From Betaproteobacteria bacterium (GTDB taxonomy: Bacteria > Pseudomonadota > Gammaproteobacteria > Burkholderiales > UBA9220): a stretch of DNA of 5,884 bases. Each line of letters begins with the position of its first letter. The stretch's first letter is position 1. The notes beneath the pieces were generated by a model. That model was not told the DNA's origin. It saw nothing but the letters and a program-made list of their open reading frames with translations, and searched no databases. The position numbers were made by a program, and so were the translations under genes. This document shows positions 1 through 5,884 of this stretch, piece after piece. The stretch lies in contig DOVS01000213.1 in NCBI GenBank assembly GCA_003519965.1, positions 1 through 5,884 of the forward strand, read 5' to 3'.

Positions 1-413
1 ATCGCTCCATCAATCCGCTTGTATACAGAAAGTCTCTCCAGCGCTATCCAAACCAGCCAGTATCGCGGCAGCTTACGGGCCACGGTAATCGCGGGTTTAA
101 CCGGATATTCGTCGGACGCTGGCGCTTTAAGGCGCAGGCGCGGGAATTCGGTGTTTCGGTTTGATCGGGCGCTCTGCTTGCTTTGGGACGCGCGCGATTC
201 TCGCGCACATCCTGGAAATTTCCGCCGCGCCGAAGATAAGGCCGCATGGAGGAAACGCAGATAACGGGCTATGCTTTTAACGCGCCAGCCGCCCAGGGCA
301 TTGGCCAAGGCGATACGCCGATGTGCGCCGCCGCGGACACTGCCCGAAGGAAAGGCAGCGGCCGGCCGGCGTCGGTTAAATCACGCGGGCTTGAGACCAT
401 CGCGGGCATCGCC
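1..413. other. Region downstream of the operon without a recognisable gene
   Basis: Several frames are open here but none is convincing. A minus-strand frame is open from 380 to the left edge and ends at the edge with RYWLVWIALERLSVYKRIDG. It has no ATG or GTG near its beginning, only a TTG at 308 without a ribosome binding site. A plus-strand frame (19-264) and a minus-strand frame (44-247) give arginine-rich, low-complexity products typical of chance frames. No terminator with a T run was found after the phosphoesterase stop; a small hairpin, CTGCC/GGCAG (340-344 with 354-358), has no T run. The minus-strand open frame could be the start of a further gene or a remnant. Confidence 0.4.
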
Positions 414-3095
414 TTAATCGTCGTCGTCATGCGCATTGCTGCTGGCGAGCAACGCGCTAACGGGGATATGGCGTTGCGCCGCCAGCGTCTCGATATAGCG
501 GATGACCCGGCGATACGCGGCGGGTCCCCGCTGGGCAATCCAGACTTGGCGGAATTGCTCCGCGCCCGCGACCTTGAGCAGATCGGTGGGGGCGTATTGA
601 TTATGCCGCGCCGGCAACGTTTCAAGCGTCGCTTGATCGGGCGTGCGATGCGTGGGACAGTTGCGGCCGGGATTATAGCGTACGGCGATTTTGGGCGTGA
701 CGGCGGTATAGGGGGACGTGTCGGGCTTCGTTCGCCAAACGCCTTGGATGACCTGGGCGTTGGCGTCCCACTGCGACATTGGCGGAATGCCGATAATCGC
801 CTCGATTGTACGTAGCAGATCGATTTGCGAATAACGGCGGGTGTCGAGCGTTCCCGGTTTTACCCACGGACCGGCCATCAGCGCAAAGCTCCGGTGGGCG
901 CTAATGTGGTCGGCGCCGGATTGTGCATCGTCCTCGGTGAGAATGACCAGCGTATGCCGCCAGATGGAAGAATGGCTGAGGGCGGCGATAATCCGGCCGG
1001 TGGCAAGATCGTTATCCGCAATGTAATTGCCAGGAGACAGCGCGCAAGGACGCAGGCCGGCGGTGTGATCGTTGGGCAGCCAGAGGTAAGTAAAGGCGGG
1101 GAAATCGCCGCGGCGCAAGCGCGGCTTCGCCCAGGAAAGGAAACGCCGCGCCCGCTCGGACTCCGGAATATCGAGGTCCCAAGCAGGATAATTCACGTCC
1201 GAGTGTCGCCGCAGCGACAACGACACCCGGCCATGCCGGTTACGGCTGATAAACTCGCCAAAATTGGCGAACGAGACGCCGTGGGCGGCAAGGTCGTTGA
1301 AAAGATAGAGCCGGTAAGGGTAAGCGATCCACGGGTTGGAAAAATGCCGGAGCGCGGATAGGTTGCGGTAAATCGCATAAGGCGCAAGTGGATCGCGCAG
1401 GCGGGGCCGCAGCGATTGCGTCCAGCCAGGGTTAGGCGTCATTCCGCGATTGGAATAATAAATAGGCCACGTCCGTTCGACAAAATCGGAGTCCGTGGCG
1501 GCCGTGGTCCATTGGTGCGCCTGTGCGGTGACTTCGCCGTCGACGAAGAAATTGGCGAACAATGCATAGCGATCCGCTAGGTGGAATAGATTCGGCAGTT
1601 CGCGCGGGCCGTACAGCGCGAGACGAGGGTCGGCCCAGCGTCCGGCGCGCCGGTATTTCCCTAGGTCTTCGTCAAACGTTTTATTTTCTCGAAGGATAAA
1701 AACCACGTGTTGGATATGCTGGCGCAGCCATTGGACGGTTGCGGCCTCGGCGGCGGCGCGTGCGCGCCGCTGCGGGGCGCTGAACCCGTCATTTTCAAGA
1801 ACGCGGCGGGTCAGTTGGGAGAAATGCGGCGGCAATCCCGCCAGATCGATACGCTGGAGCGCGCCGTGCATCAGGTCGCCGACCCACTGGCGGTGAAGAT
1901 TGGGGCCGTCGCCGACTCCCTTGGCGGCGGCAACGAAGAGGGCTTGGCCGTCGGTCGCGATGGCCGTCGGGTACCAAGCGGTAGGCAACAGGCCGAGCGG
2001 TTGCAGCGTGTTGCGATCCAGAATCGCTACATCATTGTTTCCAGCGTTGGCGACGAATAATCGTTTCCCCGCAATGGTAATTGCATCGGGATAAGCGCCG
2101 GGAGGGGCTTTCGCGTAAGGCGCTAGCGAAACGGTGCGCAGCCGTTTAAGCCGTTGGGTGTCGATTTCCACCAACAAATCGGCGTTGCTTGCCAGCACGA
2201 ACACCCGTGCGCTTCCAGGGACTGCTTGCATGGCGGTGGGGTGAACGCCCGCCGGTGCTCCCTCGACGGGATTTCCGTCCGGCAGCAGCGGGATGCGGCC
2301 GAGGATGCGTAGGGAACGGCTGTCGAGCACAGTCACGTCGTTTGCGCCCCAATTGCTGACAACCAGGCGCTTGCCTTGATCGGCGGCAATCACCGCGCAA
2401 GGGTAAGGGCCGGTATTAACGTAGCGAACTTGCCCGGTCTTCAATTCGATGCGCGCCAGACTGTTGGACAACATTCCGGTGACGTACAGAAAACGTCGGG
2501 TGACGGCGATGCTGTCGGGATAAAAGTGACGCGGCCGCGCTTGATTTCCCTGATATTGATAAGGATATTGCGTCGGTGGGAAAGGCTGCGCGCGCAGGCG
2601 ATAGCGCCGCACCACGCGCAGCGTGTCTGCGCGGTAGCGTAGTGCGAGCACGTCATCGCTGACCCCGCCCGCGGCGTAGAGCGTACCGTCGGCACCGAAG
2701 GCTAAACCTTGAAACAAACTCTGGCGCGCCAATCGCGTCACATGGGCGGTTGTGGGCCGAGCCCCCTTAGTCGACGTTAATTTATCCCGGAAGACTTGCA
2801 GCTGGGCCAATGGCGTGAGACGCCGACGGTCGTATAGCGTGATGGCCTGCCGGTTGGATGCGCCATTCGAGAGGACGGCAACCCACTGGCCATGAACGGC
2901 GGCTTGCGTGGGGAAGTTGGGTGTCGCTTGTAGTTGGCCGATAGGGTTGATCCAACGCCCGCTCGGGAGCCGATAGGCCGCCGGCGCCGCGGATGGCGAG
3001 GGGTGCGCCAGCGATTGCTGGGCGTGCAATGGCGTGTAGCCGCTAAGAGCGGCGACCGTAAGTCCGATGATGGCTAGTGGATGGTTGGGTTTCAT
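414..3095 (-). CDS. Secreted bifunctional YVTN/YncE-type beta-propeller and phosphoesterase protein
   Basis: The predicted protein has about 893 residues from the ATG at 3095. Residues 1-25 form a signal peptide: a hydrophobic core (LAIIGLTVAALSG) followed by a PLHA cleavage site before QQS, so export to the periplasm or beyond is likely. Residues of about 50-400 carry propeller blades of the YVTN type, for example LFVANAGNNDVAILD (about 346-360) and LVVSNWGANDVTVLD (about 244-258). From about 460 to 780 there is a phosphoesterase domain of the acid phosphatase/phospholipase C type. Its metal-site motifs are RENKTFDE (about 469-476), NDHT (about 675-678) and TEDDAQSGADHISAHR (about 720-735). 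The family hydrolyses phosphoesters; the substrate here is unknown. The protein ends in HDDDD. A TTG at 3101 could add two residues, but the ATG gives a normal signal peptide. Neither start has a clear ribosome binding site. The gene lies 12 bases after the receptor stop, so translational coupling is likely. Length and domain order match YncE/alkaline-phosphatase-like fusions, and the gene looks intact. Confidence 0.9.
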   Translation of the reverse strand: MKPNHPLAIIGLTVAALSGYTPLHAQQSLAHPSPSAAPAAYRLPSGRWINPIGQLQATPNFPTQAAVHGQWVAVLSNGASNRQAITLYDRRRLTPLAQLQVFRDKLTSTKGARPTTAHVTRLARQSLFQGLAFGADGTLYAAGGVSDDVLALRYRADTLRVVRRYRLRAQPFPPTQYPYQYQGNQARPRHFYPDSIAVTRRFLYVTGMLSNSLARIELKTGQVRYVNTGPYPCAVIAADQGKRLVVSNWGANDVTVLDSRSLRILGRIPLLPDGNPVEGAPAGVHPTAMQAVPGSARVFVLASNADLLVEIDTQRLKRLRTVSLAPYAKAPPGAYPDAITIAGKRLFVANAGNNDVAILDRNTLQPLGLLPTAWYPTAIATDGQALFVAAAKGVGDGPNLHRQWVGDLMHGALQRIDLAGLPPHFSQLTRRVLENDGFSAPQRRARAAAEAATVQWLRQHIQHVVFILRENKTFDEDLGKYRRAGRWADPRLALYGPRELPNLFHLADRYALFANFFVDGEVTAQAHQWTTAATDSDFVERTWPIYYSNRGMTPNPGWTQSLRPRLRDPLAPYAIYRNLSALRHFSNPWIAYPYRLYLFNDLAAHGVSFANFGEFISRNRHGRVSLSLRRHSDVNYPAWDLDIPESERARRFLSWAKPRLRRGDFPAFTYLWLPNDHTAGLRPCALSPGNYIADNDLATGRIIAALSHSSIWRHTLVILTEDDAQSGADHISAHRSFALMAGPWVKPGTLDTRRYSQIDLLRTIEAIIGIPPMSQWDANAQVIQGVWRTKPDTSPYTAVTPKIAVRYNPGRNCPTHRTPDQATLETLPARHNQYAPTDLLKVAGAEQFRQVWIAQRGPAAYRRVIRYIETLAAQRHIPVSALLASSNAHDDDD

Positions 3096-3107
3096 CGTCA
3101 AGAATAG

Positions 3108-4592
3108 TTAGAAATGCGCTTCAATAGAAGCGTAGACCGTTCGGGGCGCTTGTAAAGTGTAGCGGGGATCCGAGGCCGCTCCAGACAGCGATAACGTATT
3201 GCGGCGATCGAACGCATTACTGATTGTCAGTTTCAGCGAAGCGTCCTTCAAACCGTAGCCGGGAGATGGCCGCGGTGCGCCGCTCAACCGGTAGGATACA
3301 CTCGCGTCGGCCGAAACGGCGCTTCCGATGGGCGCGAATACGCCGCCGAGATTGACGTAACGCTTTCCCGTTTCGCGCACGGCGAAACTTGCGCGCAGTT
3401 TCCCACGGTGAATGTTTATTCCGAGACTCTCCGTATGATGCGCTGCATAGGGAACGGGTTGATTTGCGCTCGTTAGCCGCGCGTGAAGGAAGCCGACATT
3501 GAAAAATCCGCTCAGCCAGGGCAGGAATTGATAATTGTTGCTGACTGAGGCCCCTTCATGGACGGCGTTGCCCGCGTTCGAGAGTTGGCTGATTGGTTGC
3601 GATCCCTCCTGAACCAGTGTGGTCAGAATATAGTTGCGGAAGGCGGTATGAAAAAGTGTGACACGCCCGCTCCAACGCTTGGCTTTCCAGTAACCGCCCA
3701 TCTCAATCGTGTTGGCGATTTGCAGTTTAAGATCCGGGTTGAATTGGCCGCTGTAGAATTGATTGTAGGCGGGCGGATTGGCGTTGCGCGTATAGTTCGC
3801 GTATAAACGCCACACCGGACTTAGGGCGTAGTTCACGCCGAGGGATGGCAGCCATTCGCGGAAAGCGACCGTGTGCGAGGAATGGTCGAGGTGATTATCG
3901 AAGCGCCGGCGAACGAAGAGATATTTCATTCCCGGTGTGACGATGAGTCGATGCGAAGCATTGATTTTAACCTGCACATAAGGCGTCGCCGTGCGCGTAT
4001 GCACCAATTCGTCGTAAGCAAAATAATACGATGCGGTGCTGGGCGTATACCGATCCTGGTAATGGTGGCCGCGGTCCCGCTGATACCATAAACCTATCTC
4101 GACGCGAGCGTGTTTTAGCGGAATATCCGCTTTGACGATATCCCCCCAGCGGTTCGTAATATTCCAACTTTTCTTTAAGTAGAGATTGCTCTTGGAGACG
4201 CCAGCGCCAGCGCCGAAGCCGTCGCCGCTATAATAATAATATTGGTTGGAGATCTGCGCGTCCCCCAGCGCGAAACCATACTTGATATAAGAAATGCTGT
4301 TTTTATAGTCGTTGTAATTATATCCATAATACCGCGATGAACCTGGATTCTCGTTGTAGCCGCTGTAGTTATCCCCATACTGCACGCGTTCGGCTTGGGT
4401 TGCTCCTCCATAGTAATTAAACCGCTGGTTATTCCCCGAATAGAAGAGCGTTAAGGCGCCTGAACCCAGTTGTGTCAATGATTTGAAGACCGCCGTGAAT
4501 TTTCTCGCCGGCGTATGGGTAAAAACACCGTCTGACCGGGTTATGTTGCGCATCGCAGAAAAAGCAGTCGGCGCAACGTCCGAAAATATCAA
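3108..4592 (-). CDS. TonB-dependent receptor, C-terminal beta-barrel part (frameshifted from its N-terminal part)
   Basis: This is the barrel of an outer-membrane TonB-dependent receptor, which takes up a bound ligand using TonB energy. It shows alternating aromatic and polar beta-strands throughout and loops rich in Tyr, Asn and Gly. It also has typical late-barrel strings such as WRLYANYTRNANPP and LKLTISNAFDRRN, and it ends in PRTVYASIEAHF, with the terminal Phe expected of a barrel protein. It has no plug of its own. The frame stays open upstream of the nominal TTG at 4592, and reading back to the G run at 4641-4646 gives YGSGNTYNYSAKINSG, a usual receptor sequence that continues directly from the upstream part. 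The TTG is therefore probably not a true start, although it overlaps the upstream TGA as TTGA and reinitiation is possible. The ligand cannot be told from the sequence. The downstream phosphoesterase gene suggests a phosphorus-containing compound or its product, which is inference only. Confidence 0.85.
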   Translation of the reverse strand: MIFSDVAPTAFSAMRNITRSDGVFTHTPARKFTAVFKSLTQLGSGALTLFYSGNNQRFNYYGGATQAERVQYGDNYSGYNENPGSSRYYGYNYNDYKNSISYIKYGFALGDAQISNQYYYYSGDGFGAGAGVSKSNLYLKKSWNITNRWGDIVKADIPLKHARVEIGLWYQRDRGHHYQDRYTPSTASYYFAYDELVHTRTATPYVQVKINASHRLIVTPGMKYLFVRRRFDNHLDHSSHTVAFREWLPSLGVNYALSPVWRLYANYTRNANPPAYNQFYSGQFNPDLKLQIANTIEMGGYWKAKRWSGRVTLFHTAFRNYILTTLVQEGSQPISQLSNAGNAVHEGASVSNNYQFLPWLSGFFNVGFLHARLTSANQPVPYAAHHTESLGINIHRGKLRASFAVRETGKRYVNLGGVFAPIGSAVSADASVSYRLSGAPRPSPGYGLKDASLKLTISNAFDRRNTLSLSGAASDPRYTLQAPRTVYASIEAHF

Positions 4593-5206
4593 ACCGGAAT
4601 TAATTTTAGCGCTGTAATTATAAGTATTTCCAGAACCATACCCCCCATCGGTTTGACGAAGAAATGGGCGGAGGGGTTTTTAGACGCCGTCCCGACCGAA
4701 CCGCCGAACGCGCTCATGCCAATGGTCGTGGCCGATCCCGCGCCTGGCGTGACCGTGATCTGGCGGGTTTCCGAAAGCGGGATGAATTCGTTGGAATAGA
4801 AACCGTAGTTATCGGCGTCGTTAATGGGGATGTCGTCAAGCGTGAAACCTAATTTATTGTTGCCAAATCCATTAATGGAGATGTTCGATCCATTGAGCCC
4901 CGGGACGCCGGACGAATAAACATAAGTATTCGGCTGATCGGCGAGCGCGTGCAGGAAATCGGTAGTCGGACTCATTGTGTCGATATGTGTCGCGGTCATC
5001 GTATTTTGCGATTGCGTTGCGTTTTGGTCGAACTGCTGGGTAAGAGTGCGGGAGGTTTGCCCGCTTTTGGCGGTAATATGCACGGTGCCGACCTGGATAC
5101 TGGTTTTGGCGCTTGCGATACTGATTGGCGGGTTGTGTTTAACAACGTTTAGCGCCACCTGTTCGGATGCCGTCATCGCATGCAAGATGGGCTGATTTAA
5201 CTGCAT
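4589..5206 (-). CDS. TonB-dependent receptor, N-terminal plug part (ends early at a frameshift)
   Basis: Counted from the ATG at 5206, GTVHITA (residues 40-46) resembles a TonB box. A plug domain follows at about 71-174, with the hallmarks ISINGFGNNKLGFTLDDIPIND (109-130, written here in part: ISINGF and LDDIPIND), ITVTPGAGSATTIG and AFGGSVG. After KPMGG (185-189) the frame runs into 16 unrelated residues and a TGA. A one-base backward shift at the G run instead continues as YGSGNTYNY in the barrel frame, giving about 699 residues in total, a normal receptor length. The ATG at 5206 is chosen over a TTG at 5236 because AGGAAAGGGGG lies five bases before it. Residues 1-39 have no hydrophobic signal-peptide core, and no frame just upstream offers one, which is abnormal for an outer-membrane protein. 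The gene is therefore either truncated at its 5' end or decaying. The receptor identity is clear; its functionality is doubtful. Confidence 0.82.
   Translation of the reverse strand: MQLNQPILHAMTASEQVALNVVKHNPPISIASAKTSIQVGTVHITAKSGQTSRTLTQQFDQNATQSQNTMTATHIDTMSPTTDFLHALADQPNTYVYSSGVPGLNGSNISINGFGNNKLGFTLDDIPINDADNYGFYSNEFIPLSETRQITVTPGAGSATTIGMSAFGGSVGTASKNPSAHFFVKPMGGMVLEILIITALKLIPV
4594..4646 (-). other. Frameshift site in the receptor gene: G6 run with slippery-type heptamer and possible downstream stem
   Basis: Read on the minus strand, codons ATG GGG GGT at 4648-4640 contain G_GGG_GGT, which fits the X_XXY_YYZ pattern for a -1 slip. Slipping back one base gives M-G-G-Y-G-S and joins plug to barrel. 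Six bases later a stem is possible between CTGGAA (4633-4628) and TTCCGG (4599-4594), with one G-U pair. A nested stem TAATT/AATTA (4620-4616 with 4605-4601) lies inside it. The stems are AT-rich and weak. A simple loss of one G from a G7 run, or a sequencing error, explains the same data. Confidence 0.6.
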
Positions 5207-5211
5207 TGACG

Positions 5212-5222
5212 CCCCCTTTCCT
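5212..5222 (-). promoter_or_regulatory. Ribosome binding site of the receptor gene
   Basis: AGGAAAGGGGG lies five bases before the ATG at 5206. It is purine-rich and well placed, and it decides the start in favour of 5206 over the TTG at 5236. Confidence 0.6.
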
Positions 5223-5345
5223 GTAATTCCATGCAAAATCGCCTGGATTGTCTCCCCTGTGAAAAGGGTGCATGCGTCTATCCTACAGTCGGCGTGTTAC
5301 CTTAAAACGAAGAACATATTAACGAATTATTTCAACAGGCTGCTT
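5223..5345 (-). promoter_or_regulatory. AT-rich leader and probable promoter region of the receptor-phosphoesterase operon
   Basis: The stretch at about 5300-5345 is clearly richer in A and T than its surroundings and lies just upstream of the first gene of the operon, so a promoter is expected here. The best -10 candidate I see is TAGGAT (5285-5280), with TTTTAA (5307-5302) 16 bases upstream as a poor -35. A TTGAAA at 5335-5330 has no good -10 at normal spacing. No Pho box (CTGTCAT repeats), Fur box or known riboswitch fold was recognised. A plus-strand frame (5259-5489, GTG start, 76 codons) crosses this area but has no ribosome binding site or recognisable product. Confidence 0.25.
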
Positions 5346-5884
5346 GATTATTTCGCTGCTTGTTTCAACGTGTGGCGTCGGCATAATGGGAGAGGGATAA
5401 CATCGAGAAGCATCATCGAGATCGCCAGACCCTACCAGGGTTGGCGGAAAATTCTTGCGCAAGCCTCGGATCGGTTCTGCCGCTACTAATGGCCTTCCGC
5501 CGCTATTTGGCGTGTTGACCCGGACCCGCCAAGCACACTGGGTGAGCAGGCGGTTCGCACCGAACGGCGTCTGATCGTGCAACCTAAAATAGGCCGTCCG
5601 GTGCAACGCGCGCGCCGCGGGCCGAATCGCCACCGCCATTCGTTTGCGCGCGCCTCTTGAATCGTAGAGCGCCCTTGCCTTCGGTTCATCGCGCACCACG
5701 ACATGCGTCGTCTCGGATAAGGGCAAGGCGAAACGCCAGTCGCCGCGTAATTGTCCGCCATCTCTTGCGATTCTCCCGCTCGCCAGTATTTAAGCACTAA
5801 CCCGGATAACTGAATCGGATGGCGGAACGATGGTGCGGCGAAGGGAGCGTCAACACGCTGAAAATCGATCACTGGGGCATGGAT
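5319..5884 (-). pseudogene. Unidentified coding remnant entering from the right edge, in two frames
   Basis: One minus-strand frame is open from the window edge (5884) to a stop at 5486. It begins in mid-protein, or at a GTG at 5872, and includes APSFRHPIQLSGLVLKYWRAG. A second frame is open from 5789 to the stop at 5319 and includes RGDWRFALPLSETTHVVVRD and HRTAYFRLHDQTPFGANRLL. The first frame looks protein-like up to about 5780. After that the second frame looks better, with many G or C third bases until about 5515. This pattern suggests one gene with a frameshift near 5750-5785 and a decayed 3' end. I recognise no family. The part below about 5500 probably does not code. It could equally be two chance open frames, and the gene may be only a 3' fragment because its upstream part lies outside the window. 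Confidence 0.3.
5423..5446. repeat. 24-base imperfect inverted repeat (hairpin) upstream of the receptor operon
   Basis: CGCCA (5423-5427) pairs with TGGCG (5442-5446), and ACCCT (5429-5433) pairs with AGGGT (5437-5441). One G (5428) is bulged and the loop is ACC, giving ten base pairs. No T run follows on either strand, so it is not a standard intrinsic terminator. A perfect ten-base palindrome, CTTGCGCAAG, lies close by at 5454-5463. The hairpin could be an operator, a REP-like element or part of an RNA leader; the sequence alone does not decide. Confidence 0.55.

Noticed and set aside
340..358. Hairpin CTGCC/GGCAG as a terminator for the operon
   Set aside because: The stem is only five pairs with a nine-base loop, and no T run follows on either strand.
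246..815. Plus-strand open frame of 189 codons
   Set aside because: It lies opposite the well-supported phosphoesterase gene for most of its length. The product is arginine- and glycine-rich with no recognisable motif, as expected of an antisense shadow.
825..1361. Plus-strand open frame of 178 codons
   Set aside because: It lies wholly opposite the phosphoesterase domain. The product resembles no family and is explained by codon use on the minus strand.
1707..2060. Plus-strand open frame of 117 codons
   Set aside because: It is antisense to the propeller region, which is clearly coding on the minus strand.
5240..5290. Riboswitch, for example TPP-like, in the receptor leader
   Set aside because: A GGGGAGACA string and a four-pair CCCT/AGGG stem caught the eye, but the conserved core and paired elements of a TPP riboswitch are absent.
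5259..5489. Plus-strand open frame of 76 codons starting with GTG
   Set aside because: It has no ribosome binding site, no recognisable product and mixed third-base use, and it crosses the leader of the receptor operon and the hairpin.
1..5884. CRISPR array, tRNA, rRNA or insertion sequence
   Set aside because: I saw no regularly spaced repeats, no tRNA cloverleaf or rRNA sequence, no transposase-like protein and no terminal inverted repeats with target duplication.

Overview
The window suggests a Gram-negative, moderately GC-rich bacterium, most likely a proteobacterium. The evidence is a TonB-dependent outer-membrane receptor and a signal-peptide-bearing periplasmic phosphoesterase. No rRNA, tRNA or housekeeping gene is present, so the genus cannot be named.

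Layout: both recognisable genes are on the minus strand and are read from right to left. From about 5206 down to 3108 lies a TonB-dependent receptor (TBDR) gene. Its reading frame is broken at a run of six G (plus-strand C run, 4641-4646), which leaves an N-terminal plug part (4589-5206) and a C-terminal barrel part (3108-4592). A one-base backward shift there restores a continuous protein of about 699 residues. Twelve bases after the receptor stop begins a secreted protein of about 893 residues (414-3095), which joins an N-terminal YVTN/YncE-type beta-propeller to a C-terminal phosphoesterase of the acid phosphatase/phospholipase C type. The spacing and the lack of a ribosome binding site before the second gene point to one operon with translational coupling.

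Flanks: positions 1-413 hold no gene I can recognise. Positions 5223-5470 hold an AT-rich leader and a well-formed 24-base hairpin. Positions 5319-5884 hold two overlapping minus-strand frames, one running in from the right edge, which look like the decayed 3' end of an unidentified gene.

How the genes may work together (inference): the secreted phosphoesterase would release phosphate or a headgroup from an organic phosphoester, and the receptor would import the substrate or a product. The receptor also lacks a visible signal peptide as well as having the frameshift, so it may be a decaying gene, or one expressed only when the frameshift is bypassed. I found no wholly new system. The frameshift site is the most interesting feature.
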